Part shown: positions 1 to 7,887 of the stretch, one piece after another
Layout: each line of letters opens with the position of its first letter
Position numbering within the stretch: position 1 is the stretch's first letter
DNA from: Palsa-883 sp035486355
GTDB taxonomy: Bacteria; Pseudomonadota; Alphaproteobacteria; Acetobacterales; Acetobacteraceae
DNA length: 27,617 nt
Direction: 5' to 3'
NCBI GenBank assembly: GCA_035486355.1
Contig: DATHNE010000283.1
Span: forward strand, 1-27,617
Translations under genes and position numbers: made by a program
The notes under the pieces: model-generated
Told to the model about the DNA's origin: nothing
Databases searched by the model: none
Seen by the model: the letters and a program-made list of their open reading frames with translations, nothing else

Positions 1-139
1 GCCTCGACGTAGGCGGCAAACCGTGATTCGCTACCGCCCGCCTTGGATTCGAGACCCACAACCCGCCTCCACGAGTGAGAATCTCCATCACTGACAAACC
101 AATGTCGAATCGGGCAAGCATTTTATGACACAGTAAGAC

Positions 140-781
140 TAACTGGCCGACGTGATATCCAAGCCGACTTTCAACATCGCTGGGTCGATGGAAACCACGC
201 TCTATCAACGATTTGATCCGCGTCTGGCTCGCCGGGCGGTGCGGCGCAGCCATGAAGGCATCCCACTCGGGAGCGATCTCCGCATCGGATGGCAGACTGG
301 CCACACCAACCAGGCGTTTCGTATCGGCGATGGCCGGTTTAGCGAACGATGCGATCCGCGTCGCCAACGCGTCGACAAACACATCAAGCTCGGCGTCGGA
401 AAGCGATCGGTTGACGTAGCCGTAACGTTCCGCGAGATCGCCGCGGATATCGTCAGCCCCGAGCAGCACCTCCAGTGCACGACCCAGACCCGTCAGACGC
501 GGCAGACGGGCCATCGGGCCGCCGCCCGGGACGAGCCCCGCGCCAACTTCCCATTGCGAGAGGATTGCCTTCTCGCGGCTCGCAACGCGCCTATCGCACG
601 CGAGGGCAAGCTCGCTGCCCACTCCCGTCGCGCGACGGCGCATTAGGGCGATCAACCCGACGGGGTCCCGACCGATGCGTGCCAGCGCATCGGGGAGCGC
701 CTACAAGCCTGTTGGTCCGGGGGCAGCAGTTTCATGGAATCCTCAAGCGGCGCCAGAAAGTCGTAGTTCTCCGACCGATGA
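140..781 (-). pseudogene. Enoyl-CoA hydratase/isomerase (crotonase) family, decayed
   Basis: Read on the minus strand, about 700 down to 140 encodes the C-terminal two thirds of a crotonase-fold protein. Recognisable pieces are ATGVGSELALACDRR, ASREKAILSQWEVGAGL, PGGGPMARLPRL, ALEVLLGADD and AERYGYVNRSL. The segment YDFLAPLEDSM, which belongs just upstream in the family, lies in a different frame (about 735-775). The frames meet near a run of five Gs at 719-723, and an in-frame TAG follows at 701-703. The N-terminal 60-70 residues are not recognisable. At the 3' end the family normally stops after a GQL-like end (about 140), but here the frame stays open to the window edge, so the native stop is also lost. 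Members hydrate or isomerise acyl-CoA thioesters in the cytoplasm. This copy should be non-functional. The family call is by motif memory and the substrate is unknown. Confidence 0.75.
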
Positions 782-814
782 TGGAAATTCAGGCTGACCC
801 AGGGCCCGATGTCA

Positions 815-842
815 TTGACACCGCTGCCCCCGCCGCTATAAG
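815..842 (+). promoter_or_regulatory. Sigma-70-type promoter of rplU-rpmA
   Basis: A perfect -35 TTGACA (815-820) is followed after 16 bp by TATAAG (837-842), 5 of 6 to the -10 consensus. Transcription would start near 849, giving a leader of about 58 nt. The leader holds a small inverted repeat (CGGGC 859-863 with GCCCG 874-878) and a ribosome binding site AAAGGGA (892-898) 9 nt before the rplU ATG. Such a strong promoter fits a ribosomal protein operon. Whether the leader hairpin has a role is unknown. Confidence 0.75.
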
Positions 843-907
843 CCGCGCTCCCGGCGGCCGGGCTTTCCTGGCGGCCCGAGGGGCGTTGACCAAAGGGACC
901 TGCTGAG

Positions 908-1222
908 ATGTTTGCCGTGATCCGCACCGGCGGAAAACAGTACCGCGTCACCCCGGACGCCGTGCTGAAGGTTGAGAAGTTGGACGCCGAGCCGGGCGCG
1001 ACGGTGACGTTCACCGACGTGCTGGCGGTTGGCAGTGAAGGTAACCTGACGCTGGGCGCCCCGGTGATCGCGGGCGCCTCGGTCACCGCGACAGTGATCG
1101 CACAGGACCGGCTGGACAAGGTCATCATCTTCAAGAAGCGCCGCCGGCAGAACAGCCGTCGGAAAAACGGCCATCGCCAGCACGTGACCGTGCTGCGCGT
1201 GGGCGCGATCTCGGCAGCGTAG
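908..1222 (+). CDS. rplU: 50S ribosomal protein L21
   Basis: This is a 104-residue protein, the usual length for L21. It opens with the diagnostic FAVIRTGGKQYRV and ends with the basic stretch VIIFKKRRRQNSRRKNGHRQ, which binds 23S rRNA and is followed by the family ending HVTVLRV. L21 is a component of the large ribosomal subunit. The ATG at 908 is preceded by AAAGGGA at 892-898. It is the first gene of a two-gene operon with rpmA, 14 bp downstream, driven by the promoter at 815-842. No anomalies are seen. Confidence 0.98.
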   Translation: MFAVIRTGGKQYRVTPDAVLKVEKLDAEPGATVTFTDVLAVGSEGNLTLGAPVIAGASVTATVIAQDRLDKVIIFKKRRRQNSRRKNGHRQHVTVLRVGAISAA

Positions 1223-1236
1223 AAGGAGCGCGGGCC

Positions 1237-1506
1237 ATGGCACATAAAAAGGCAGGCGGGTCATCTCGCAACGGGCGCGACACGGAAGGTCGGCGCCTGG
1301 GCATCAAGAAGTCGGGCGGCCAGGAAGTGGTTGCCGGCAACATCATCCTTCGCCAGCGCGGTACCAAGTGGAAGCCGGGCCAGCATGTCGGGCTGGGCCG
1401 CGATCACACGATCTTCGCGCTGGTCGACGGGCATGTGCAGTTCACACGCAAGGCTGAAGGCCGCGTGCATGTGTCGGTGCGACCGTTGCCGGTGGCCGCC
1501 GAATAA
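1237..1506 (+). CDS. rpmA: 50S ribosomal protein L27
   Basis: This 89-residue protein begins MAHKKAGGSSRNGRDTEG, the typical L27 N-terminus that reaches the peptidyl-transferase centre. It continues with the family signature GGQEVVAGNIILRQRGTKW. The N-terminus has no cleavable extension of the Firmicutes kind. A strong ribosome binding site AGAAGGAG (1221-1228) overlaps the end of rplU and fixes the ATG at 1237. A rho-independent terminator follows 28 bp after the stop, so rplU-rpmA forms a closed bicistronic unit. Confidence 0.98.
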   Translation: MAHKKAGGSSRNGRDTEGRRLGIKKSGGQEVVAGNIILRQRGTKWKPGQHVGLGRDHTIFALVDGHVQFTRKAEGRVHVSVRPLPVAAE

Positions 1507-1534
1507 GCGCGTCGGTCCCGGTTTGTCTGTTTCA

Positions 1535-1564
1535 CGGGGGTCGGCGGCAGCCGGCCCCCGTTTT
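1535..1564 (+). terminator. Rho-independent terminator after rpmA
   Basis: Arms CGGGGGTCGGC (1535-1545) and GCCGGCCCCCG (1550-1560) form an 11-bp stem with one G-U pair and a GGCA tetraloop, followed by TTTT (1561-1564). It lies between rpmA and obgE and separates ribosomal-protein expression from obgE, which starts only 15 bp later. obgE may therefore depend on readthrough or on a promoter within this region. Confidence 0.88.
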
Positions 1565-1578
1565 CGTTGTGGTGGGTG

Positions 1579-2631
1579 ATGAAATTCCTTGACCAGGCCA
1601 AAATCTACCTGCGCTCCGGCGATGGCGGGAACGGTGTGACTGCGTTCCGGCGGGAGAAATACATCGAGTTCGGCGGGCCGGATGGCGGCGATGGGGGCAA
1701 GGGCGGCGACATCATCGTCGAGGCGGTGCCGAACCTGAACACGCTGATCGACTTCCGCTACACGCAGCACATCCGTGCCAAGAAGGGCGGCAGCGGCAGC
1801 GGCAACGACAAGACCGGAGCCGGGTCGCCCGACGTGGTGGTGAAGGTGCCGGTGGGCACCGAGATCCTGGCCGAGGACCAGGAGACGCTGCTGGCCGACC
1901 TCGACAAGCCGGGCAAGCGGGTACTGCTGCTGAAGGGCGGTGACGGCGGGTTTGGCAACACGCACTTCAAGTCCTCGACGAACCGGGCGCCGCGGCGGGC
2001 CGACAAGGGCTGGCCGGGCGAGGAACGCTGGGTCTGGCTGCGGCTGAAGTTGATCGCCGATGCCGGGCTGGTGGGGCTGCCGAACGCGGGGAAGTCCACG
2101 TTCTTAGCGGCGGCGAGCGCAGCGAAGCCGAAGATCGCGGATTATCCGTTCACCACGCTGCATCCTCAGTTGGGGGTGGTGCGACTGTCGGCGACCGAGG
2201 AATTCGTGCTGGCGGACATCCCAGGGCTGATCGCGGGCGCACATGACGGCGCCGGACTCGGGGACCGGTTCCTCGGGCATATCGAGCGGTGCGCGGTGCT
2301 GCTGCATCTGGTGGATGGCGCGGCGCGGAATGTGGTGCGGACCTGGCGGACGGTGCGGCGGGAGTTGGCGGAGTATGGGGGGGGGCTGGGGGAGAAGCCG
2401 GAGCTGATCGGGCTGAACAAGACGGACGCGATGACGCCCCGGGAGGTCAGTGCGCGACGAGTGGCGCTGGAGAAGGCGTCCGGGGCGCGGGTAATGGTGC
2501 TGTCCGGGGCGACGGGCAAGGGCGTGAAAGAGGTGCTGCGGGCGCTGCAGGGGATGATCAACGAGGCGCGGGTGGATGTCCGCTCAGCCCGGCCCTTCCC
2601 CGCGAGCGGGGAGGGAGTCGCGGCGCTATGA
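1579..2631 (+). CDS. obgE: Obg/CgtA GTPase
   Basis: This 350-residue protein is a late-stage 50S assembly and stress GTPase. Residues 1-157 form the glycine-rich Obg domain (KIYLRSGDGGNG, FGGPDGGDGGKGGD). The G domain follows, with P-loop GLPNAGKST (166-174), switch TT at 192-193, DIPG at 213-216 and NKTD at 280-283. The ATG at 1579 fits the conserved MKFLDQAKIY start; an in-frame TTG at 1567 would add only four residues overlapping the terminator tail. The ribosome binding site is weak. The last residues (about 333-350) run through a GC-rich hairpin and look unlike a conserved tail. The stop overlaps the proB start as ATGA (2628-2631), so the two are translationally coupled. Confidence 0.97.
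   Translation: MKFLDQAKIYLRSGDGGNGVTAFRREKYIEFGGPDGGDGGKGGDIIVEAVPNLNTLIDFRYTQHIRAKKGGSGSGNDKTGAGSPDVVVKVPVGTEILAEDQETLLADLDKPGKRVLLLKGGDGGFGNTHFKSSTNRAPRRADKGWPGEERWVWLRLKLIADAGLVGLPNAGKSTFLAAASAAKPKIADYPFTTLHPQLGVVRLSATEEFVLADIPGLIAGAHDGAGLGDRFLGHIERCAVLLHLVDGAARNVVRTWRTVRRELAEYGGGLGEKPELIGLNKTDAMTPREVSARRVALEKASGARVMVLSGATGKGVKEVLRALQGMINEARVDVRSARPFPASGEGVAAL
2593..2615. repeat. GC-rich hairpin at the obgE/proB junction
   Basis: CCCTTCCCCGC (2593-2603) and GCGGGGAGGG (2606-2615) form a stem with one bulged T and a two-base loop. It lies inside the last codons of obgE and ends 12 bp before the proB ATG. It resembles dispersed CCCTCTCCCCGC-type intergenic repeats of GC-rich proteobacteria, and a longer relative is at 5614-5691. 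It may modulate proB translation or be a repeat that extended the ObgE tail. Confidence 0.5.
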
Positions 2632-3743
2632 TCCCGTCGCTGTCATCCGCCCAGCGGCTGGTGGTGAAGATCGGCAGCGCGATGGTGGTCGATCCAGAGG
2701 AGGCGGCGCCTCGGGCGGCATGGCTGGCGTCGGTGGCGGCCGATATCGCGGCGCTGCGGGCGCGAGGGACGGCGGTGATCGTGGTGTCCTCGGGGGCGAT
2801 CGCGCTGGCGCGGCGGACGTTGGGGCTGACGCGGCGGCGGCTGAAGCTGGAGGAGAAGCAGGCGGCCGCAGCGGTCGGGCAGATCCGGCTGGCGCAGGCG
2901 TGGAGCGAGGCGCTATCCGCGAACGGGCTGACGGCGGCGCAGTTGCTGCTGACGCTGGACGATACCGAGGACCGGCGGCGGTATATCAACGCGCGGGAGA
3001 CCCTGAACACGTTGCTCGGGCTGGGCTGTGTGCCGGTGATCAACGAGAACGATACTGTTGCGACAGCGGAGATAAGGTTCGGCGACAATGACCGGCTGGC
3101 TGCGCGCGTCGCCGAGATGATGCAGGCCGATCAGCTCGTGCTGCTGTCGGATATTGATGGGCTCTATACGGCCGATCCTCGGCGGGATGCGGAGGCGAAA
3201 CATATTCCGGTGGTCGAGGCGGTGACGTCAGAGATCGAGGCGATGGGGGGGGAGCCGGCGCCGGGGTACTCCTCGGGCGGGATGCGCACGAAGCTGGTGG
3301 CGGCGCGGATCGCGACGCAGGCAGGGTGTGCGATGGCGATCACACGCGGCGACATGGCACATCCGCTGGCGGCGCTGGCCGATGGCGCGCGGTCCACCTG
3401 GTTCCTGCCGTCACCGGAGGGGCGAAATGCGCGCAAGCGTTGGATCGCGGGGGCGTTGGCGCCGCTCGGGAGCTATTTAGTGGATGCCGGCGCCGCGCAG
3501 GCGCTACGCGGCGGGCGGTCTCTGCTACCGGCGGGCGTGCGGGGCGTGACAGGGGCGTTCGAGCGGGGCGATCCGGTGGTCGTGGTGGACGCCGCGGGCG
3601 CCGCCCTGGCACGCGGGTTGAGCGCGTATGCGAGCGGCGATGCCGAGCGGATCATCGGGCACCGGTCGGATGAGATCGAGGCGATCCTGGGCTGGCGCGG
3701 GCGGGATGAGATCATCCACCGGGACGACCTGGTGCTGCTGTAG
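2628..3743 (+). CDS. proB: Glutamate 5-kinase
   Basis: ProB phosphorylates L-glutamate with ATP to gamma-glutamyl phosphate, the first and feedback-controlled step of proline synthesis. This is a full-length 371-residue protein. The amino-acid kinase domain (about 1-255) shows VVKIGSAMV (Lys14), VVSSGAIALARR, QAAAAVGQIRLAQ, the substrate motif VINENDTVAT (137-146) and FGDNDRLAARVA. The ATP-site region is VLLSDIDGLYTADP, then GGMRTKLVAARIA. A C-terminal PUA-type domain follows (about 278-355). The start is the ATG in the ATGA overlap with obgE; longer upstream frames merely shadow obgE. Its partner proA is displaced about 2.25 kb downstream by inserted DNA. Confidence 0.97.
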   Translation: MIPSLSSAQRLVVKIGSAMVVDPEEAAPRAAWLASVAADIAALRARGTAVIVVSSGAIALARRTLGLTRRRLKLEEKQAAAAVGQIRLAQAWSEALSANGLTAAQLLLTLDDTEDRRRYINARETLNTLLGLGCVPVINENDTVATAEIRFGDNDRLAARVAEMMQADQLVLLSDIDGLYTADPRRDAEAKHIPVVEAVTSEIEAMGGEPAPGYSSGGMRTKLVAARIATQAGCAMAITRGDMAHPLAALADGARSTWFLPSPEGRNARKRWIAGALAPLGSYLVDAGAAQALRGGRSLLPAGVRGVTGAFERGDPVVVVDAAGAALARGLSAYASGDAERIIGHRSDEIEAILGWRGRDEIIHRDDLVLL

Positions 3744-3756
3744 ATCTGCCAGTGCG

Positions 3757-4230
3757 GGGCTAGATCGCCGGAAGGACGTGCTGCATCAGATGTCGCATCG
3801 GCTCACAACCAAGGCCGATGTGCTCAAGGTCGAGACGCCGAACGTGAGGGGTAGGGCCCAGAACCAGCATCTCGCCCTTTCGGTGGCCGATGCCGGGATG
3901 TCCCGGCTGGTCACGCTCTGCCAATACAAGGCCGACTGGCGAGGTCGCGAGGTCATCAAGGTCGATCCTTGGTTCCCGAGCAGCCAACGCTGCTGTCTCT
4001 GTCACGCGCTGCACCGCGAGATGCGCAATCTCAAGGTCCGCGAGATGGTCTGCGTCTGCGGAAACGTCATCGGACGCGGCCGTAACACCGCAGTGAACAT
4101 CTATGACTGGTATCCCGAGGAGCGGGAGAACCGGGACCGCAAGGTCGCTACGCGCATAGAGATGGGAAATCAGGAGCTTGCTCCGGTGCCCGTCAATGAA
4201 GTGCGAATACTTGCGTGTGAAAAGCAGTAA
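3757..4230 (+). pseudogene. TnpB (IS200/IS605 OrfB family) C-terminal remnant
   Basis: About 155 residues match the C-terminal part of TnpB, the RNA-guided nuclease of IS200/IS605-type elements. RKDVLHQMSHRL is followed by the RuvC-II region LKVETPNVRG with its Glu. Next come VDPWFPSSQRCCLCH and VCVCGNVIG, the zinc-finger cysteines, then the RuvC-III region GRGRNTAVNIYDW. The expected Asp of that last motif (DRN) is Gly here, codon GGC at 4078-4080, one transition from GAC. The N-terminal half with RuvC-I is absent: homology begins about 14 bp after the proB stop, and the upstream reading frame is only proB out of frame. No TnpA is seen nearby. The fragment should be catalytically dead. Confidence 0.85.
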
Positions 4231-4381
4231 CTCCGGCATGATCTGGGTGGTTTGCGGCGATCGCATGGAGGTGGTGGGATGGGACGGCTTGATCCACTGC
4301 GATGAGCTGGGGCTGATATAGAGGGCTGGGCGTTGTGGGACGTGGGCCGTCACGTCAAGCCGAGAATGAGGGGGAATTGCC

Positions 4382-5143
4382 ATGCCGTTCTATGAAAAGG
4401 GTGATGTCCGGATTCATTACGAAGAGGCCGGGGGCGGGTTTCCGCTGCTGCTGATCCCGGGCGGCGGGTTGAACTCGGACATCAGCTACCTGACCGGATT
4501 TCCGCCGTTCAACGCGATGGAGGTGCTCAGCACCGAATATCGCTGCATCACGATGGACCTGCGGAATGCCAAGGGCGGGGAGTCCAGCGGACCGCTGGAG
4601 ATCGACCGGCCGTGGGATGCGTATGCCGACGATCAGCTCGGGCTGATGGATCACCTGGGGATCAAGGAATTCCTGGTGATGGGGTTCTGCATCGGCGGGC
4701 CGTTCATCTGGAATCTGTTGAAGCGGGCGCCGGGGCGGATCGTGGCCGCGGTGCTGGCGCAGCCGAGCGGGTATCGGCCGGAGCTGCCGGATTTATTCTA
4801 CAACAACAACATCAAGGGGTGGGGGCCGGCGCTGTGCGCGCGGCGGCCGGAGATCACCATGGCGATGGTGGATGCGTTTTTGAAACGGATGTACGGGGCC
4901 AATCCGGATTTTGTGTTTACCGTGAGCAGGGAGTTCGTGCGGGGGTGCCAGACGCCGATTTTGGTGCTGCCGGATGATGTGCCGGCGCATCCGTATGCGG
5001 TGGCGGTGGAGGCCGCGAAGTTGGCGCCGAACGCGGAGGTGAGCATTTACCCGTGGAAGGAGACGGAGGCGCAGGTGGTGGAGGCGTTGCGGCATATACG
5101 GGCGTTCTTGCGGGCGCATGCGCCGGTGCGGGTTGACGGGTGA
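4382..5143 (+). CDS. Alpha/beta hydrolase with cysteine nucleophile
   Basis: This 253-residue cytoplasmic alpha/beta-hydrolase-fold protein has an oxyanion region LLIPGGGLNSD and a nucleophile elbow MGFCIGG, so the usual Ser of GxSxG is Cys, as in dienelactone hydrolases. A likely acid residue is in LVLPDDVPAHP. No clear catalytic His is visible in the usual C-terminal place (PWKETEAQVVEALRHIRAFL). His residues in AHPYAV or LRHIR are candidates. The ribosome binding site GAGGGGGA (4368-4375) fixes the ATG at 4382. It sits alone between the TnpB remnant and a repeat-rich gap, inside what should be a continuous proB-proA unit, so it was probably acquired. The substrate is unknown. Confidence 0.85.
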   Translation: MPFYEKGDVRIHYEEAGGGFPLLLIPGGGLNSDISYLTGFPPFNAMEVLSTEYRCITMDLRNAKGGESSGPLEIDRPWDAYADDQLGLMDHLGIKEFLVMGFCIGGPFIWNLLKRAPGRIVAAVLAQPSGYRPELPDLFYNNNIKGWGPALCARRPEITMAMVDAFLKRMYGANPDFVFTVSREFVRGCQTPILVLPDDVPAHPYAVAVEAAKLAPNAEVSIYPWKETEAQVVEALRHIRAFLRAHAPVRVDG

Positions 5144-5992
5144 AGCGCAACCATCCTTGAGACTCGACAGCAGGGCTCAACGCAACTGCTGTTTGCCACG
5201 AGACAAGTCGTTTCGAGCGATCCTGAGTTCCGCTGCAAGAGCAAATGCGGGGCGTACTGAATCGTGTTTGGGCCATCAGGCAGCAAACATACCTAACCGG
5301 GATCAGTCGGGATTGGGTGGGACGGCTTACGTGGCCGAGTCAACCAAACTGCCAGCAAGAAGACGCACCATATCGCCACAACGATCGGGAACGCATCCAA
5401 ACGTGCCGCCAAAAGGATGGCGGGACGTTGCCGTGCTCATCTTCCACGAATTGCGCTCCCCAGGGGCCGGTTCCCCGCGAACATCAACGCGAAGAACAGC
5501 AGGCCGGATAACACAATGGCGACAACTCGAATGACCCAACGCCGTATGCAGGCGACCGCTGGATCTGCAGCCCTCCTTTGTCACCCGCTCACCCTGCAGC
5601 AGCGTGGGCGGCTGCCCCCTCACCCGGTCCCTCCAGCCTTCGGCCTTGGCTCACTTCGCGACCCAAGCCCGCAAGGGGAGAGGCGACCCTCGTATTCGGG
5701 CGCCAGCGCGGAAGCTGGGAAAACCCCATGTGTCTGTCAGCGGACGGCACGTGGCCGGCGGGAGTGGGCATGGCGCTGAGGGCCGTTTCGCGAAGGCAAG
5801 GCGCGATGCCGGGCAGGACCCTGTCCTCGGGACGGGCTTCGGCCGAGCCCGGGGGCCCCGCACGACGGGAGGGGGTGACGATGCCTCTTCCCCTCCCTTC
5901 CACTCCCCCAACGTTGGGTTGCGCTGGGCACAGACCGGACCCTACTGGAAACAAATCGCCCGAAACGGCACACTGGGCCTGAGGAAAGCCGC
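5144..5992. other. Gene-poor stretch before proA
   Basis: No open frame here on either strand looks like a real protein. The frames are short, poor in conserved motifs and overlap each other. 5144-5600 is less GC-rich than the surroundings and shows no recognisable RNA. 5614-5691 holds a mosaic intergenic repeat, and 5700-5990 has G/C-run-rich sequence of unknown origin. A promoter for proA-nadD-rsfS must lie here or farther upstream, but no convincing -35/-10 pair was found. Confidence 0.6.
5614..5691. repeat. Mosaic intergenic repeat
   Basis: The segment reads GCCCCCTCACCCGG, then a Cys-rich-looking palindromic centre (CAGCCTTCGGCCTTGG), then CCCGCAAGGGGAGAGG. This is the layout of widespread GC-rich proteobacterial intergenic repeats that begin CCCCCTCACCC and end CCGCAAGGGGAGAGG. 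It is related in sequence style to the hairpin at 2593-2615. The assignment is by resemblance; no second full copy is in the window. Confidence 0.5.
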
Positions 5993-7252
5993 ATGCACAT
6001 CGATCCCCTGCCCGCCCAGCAGCTGCAGCAAGCCGCCGCGTCCGCACGCGCCGCCGCGCGCGCGCTCGCGCACAGCCCGGCCGAACAGCGCAACACCGCG
6101 CTCTACGCCATGGCCGCGGCTCTGCGCGACGCGGCCCCGCTGATCCTCGCCGCCAACACCACCGACCTCGCCGCCTTCAGCGGCACCGCGGCATTCCGCG
6201 ACCGGCTGGTGCTGACCGGCCCGCGCATCGAGGCGATGGCCAAGGGGCTGGAAGACGTCGCCGCCCTGCCCGATCCGCTCGGCCGCATGCTGGCCGACTG
6301 GACGCGGCCGAACGGGCTGCGCATCCAGCGAGTGGCGACACCGATCGGGGTCGTCGGCATGATCTACGAAAGCCGGCCCAATGTTGGGGCGGACGCCGCC
6401 GGGCTGTGCCTGAAGTCCGGCAACGCGGTGATCCTGCGCGGTGGGTCAGACAGCGCGCACAGTGCCCGCGCGATCAACACCGCGCTGGTCGCCGGGCTGC
6501 GCGCTGCCGGACTGCCGGACGCCTGCGTGCAGATCGCGCCTACCACCGACCGCGCCTATGTCGCGGCGATGCTGGGCGCCGCCGGGTTGATCGACCTGAT
6601 CATTCCGCGCGGGGGAAAATCGCTGGTCGAGCGGGTGCAGCACGAGGCGCGGGTGCCGGTACTGGCGCATGCCGAGGGGCTTTGCCACACCTATGTGCAC
6701 GCGGCAGCCGATCCGGCGATGGCGCGCGCGATCGTGGCGAACGCGAAGATGCGGCGCACCGGGATTTGTGGCGCCACCGAAACGCTGTTGATCGACCGCG
6801 CGATCGCGGTCTCGCTTTTGCCGCTGATCGTCGCCGACCTGCGCGCGCTGGGCTGCGACTTCCGGGCCGATGCCGCCGCGCGCGACATCGTGCCGGAGCT
6901 GAAACCAGCAACCGAGGCGGATTTCGACACCGAATGGCTGGACGCGATCCTGTCCGTCGCGGTGGTCGATGGCGTGGACGCGGCGCTGGCGCATATCGCC
7001 CTGCACGGCAGCGACCACACCGATGCCATCGTCACCCAGGACGAAACGATTGCGGAACGCTTCCTCGCCAGGCTCGACGGCGCCGTCGGCCTGTGGAATG
7101 CCTCCACCCAGTTCTGCGACGGCGGCGAGTTCGGCTTCGGCGCTGAGATCGGCATCGCCACCGGGCGGATCCACGCGCGCGGCCCGGTCGGGCTGGAGCA
7201 GCTCACGACCTACCGCTACGTCATCCGGGGCACCGGGCAGGTCCGCCCCTGA
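5993..7252 (+). CDS. proA: Gamma-glutamyl phosphate reductase
   Basis: ProA reduces gamma-glutamyl phosphate with NADPH to glutamate semialdehyde, the second step of proline synthesis after ProB. The 419-residue protein has an aldehyde-dehydrogenase fold. The NADPH-binding part shows GVVGMIYESRPNVG (119-132) and LKSGNAVILRGGSDS. The catalytic Cys259 lies in RRTGICGATETLL. The C-terminal signature is GAEIGIATGRIHARGPVGLEQLTTY. The ATG at 5993 gives the normal N-terminus. It is the first gene of a tight run with nadD and rsfS. In related genomes it usually follows proB directly, so the 2.25-kb separation here is secondary. Confidence 0.97.
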   Translation: MHIDPLPAQQLQQAAASARAAARALAHSPAEQRNTALYAMAAALRDAAPLILAANTTDLAAFSGTAAFRDRLVLTGPRIEAMAKGLEDVAALPDPLGRMLADWTRPNGLRIQRVATPIGVVGMIYESRPNVGADAAGLCLKSGNAVILRGGSDSAHSARAINTALVAGLRAAGLPDACVQIAPTTDRAYVAAMLGAAGLIDLIIPRGGKSLVERVQHEARVPVLAHAEGLCHTYVHAAADPAMARAIVANAKMRRTGICGATETLLIDRAIAVSLLPLIVADLRALGCDFRADAAARDIVPELKPATEADFDTEWLDAILSVAVVDGVDAALAHIALHGSDHTDAIVTQDETIAERFLARLDGAVGLWNASTQFCDGGEFGFGAEIGIATGRIHARGPVGLEQLTTYRYVIRGTGQVRP

Positions 7253-7287
7253 CCGCGCTGCTCAACACACCGCTGAGCCTGGACCCG

Positions 7288-7887
7288 GTGCCGCGCTTCG
7301 GCGACCGGCGGCGCGGGCGCGTGGGTCTGCTGGGCGGGTCGTTCAACCCGGCGCATGCGGGGCATCACCATATCGCCGCGCTGGCCCGGCGATGCTTGTC
7401 GCTGGACCAGGTGTGGCTGATGGTCTCGCCGGGCAATCCGCTGAAGCCGGTGGCGGGGATGGCGTCGGTTGGCGCGCGGCTGGCCTCGGCGCGCGGTGTC
7501 GCGGATGGGCGGCGGGTCGTGGCGAGCGTCATCGAGTCGCGGTTAGGCACGCGCTACACGATCGACACGCTGCGACAGTTGCGGCGACGATTCCCGCGTG
7601 TGCGATTCGTCTGGATCGCCGGGGCGGATATCCTGACGCAACTGCCACGCTGGCAGCGCTGGCGGGAGATCGCGCGGCTGGTGCCGATCGCGATCCTGCC
7701 GCGGCCGGGCTACAATCACCGCGCACTGGCCGGGCGCGCCGCGCAGGCGTTGCGTGCGGCGCGGCGGCCGGCACGGGCAGTCTCGGTGCTGGCGGCGCAG
7801 ACCCCGCCGGCGTGGGTATTTCTGCCCGCGCCGCAACTCGCGACATCCGCCAGCGCTATCCGCGCCAGACAAGGAGTTTTGTCATAA
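7288..7887 (+). CDS. nadD: Nicotinate-nucleotide adenylyltransferase
   Basis: NadD adenylates nicotinate mononucleotide to deamido-NAD, a late step of NAD synthesis. The 199-residue protein shows the nucleotidyltransferase motif GGSFNPAHAGHHHIA (HxGH at 23-26), the NaMN-site region WIAGADILTQLPRWQRW, and the C-terminal TSASAIRAR, the ISxTxIR-type phosphate-binding motif. The first usable start is GTG at 7288, 35 bp after proA; upstream codons in this frame offer only CTG. The stop TAA (7885-7887) overlaps the proposed rsfS start. A second, fused nucleotidyltransferase of the same superfamily is at 23241-24395. Confidence 0.95.
   Translation: MPRFGDRRRGRVGLLGGSFNPAHAGHHHIAALARRCLSLDQVWLMVSPGNPLKPVAGMASVGARLASARGVADGRRVVASVIESRLGTRYTIDTLRQLRRRFPRVRFVWIAGADILTQLPRWQRWREIARLVPIAILPRPGYNHRALAGRAAQALRAARRPARAVSVLAAQTPPAWVFLPAPQLATSASAIRARQGVLS

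Noticed and set aside
2289..2627. Upstream extension of the proB frame
   Set aside because: It overlaps the obgE G domain, and its translation is Gly/Ala/Arg low complexity. The conserved ProB start is at 2628.
5589..6047. Short open frames on both strands before proA
   Set aside because: They overlap each other and a dispersed repeat, lack good ribosome binding sites and show no motifs.
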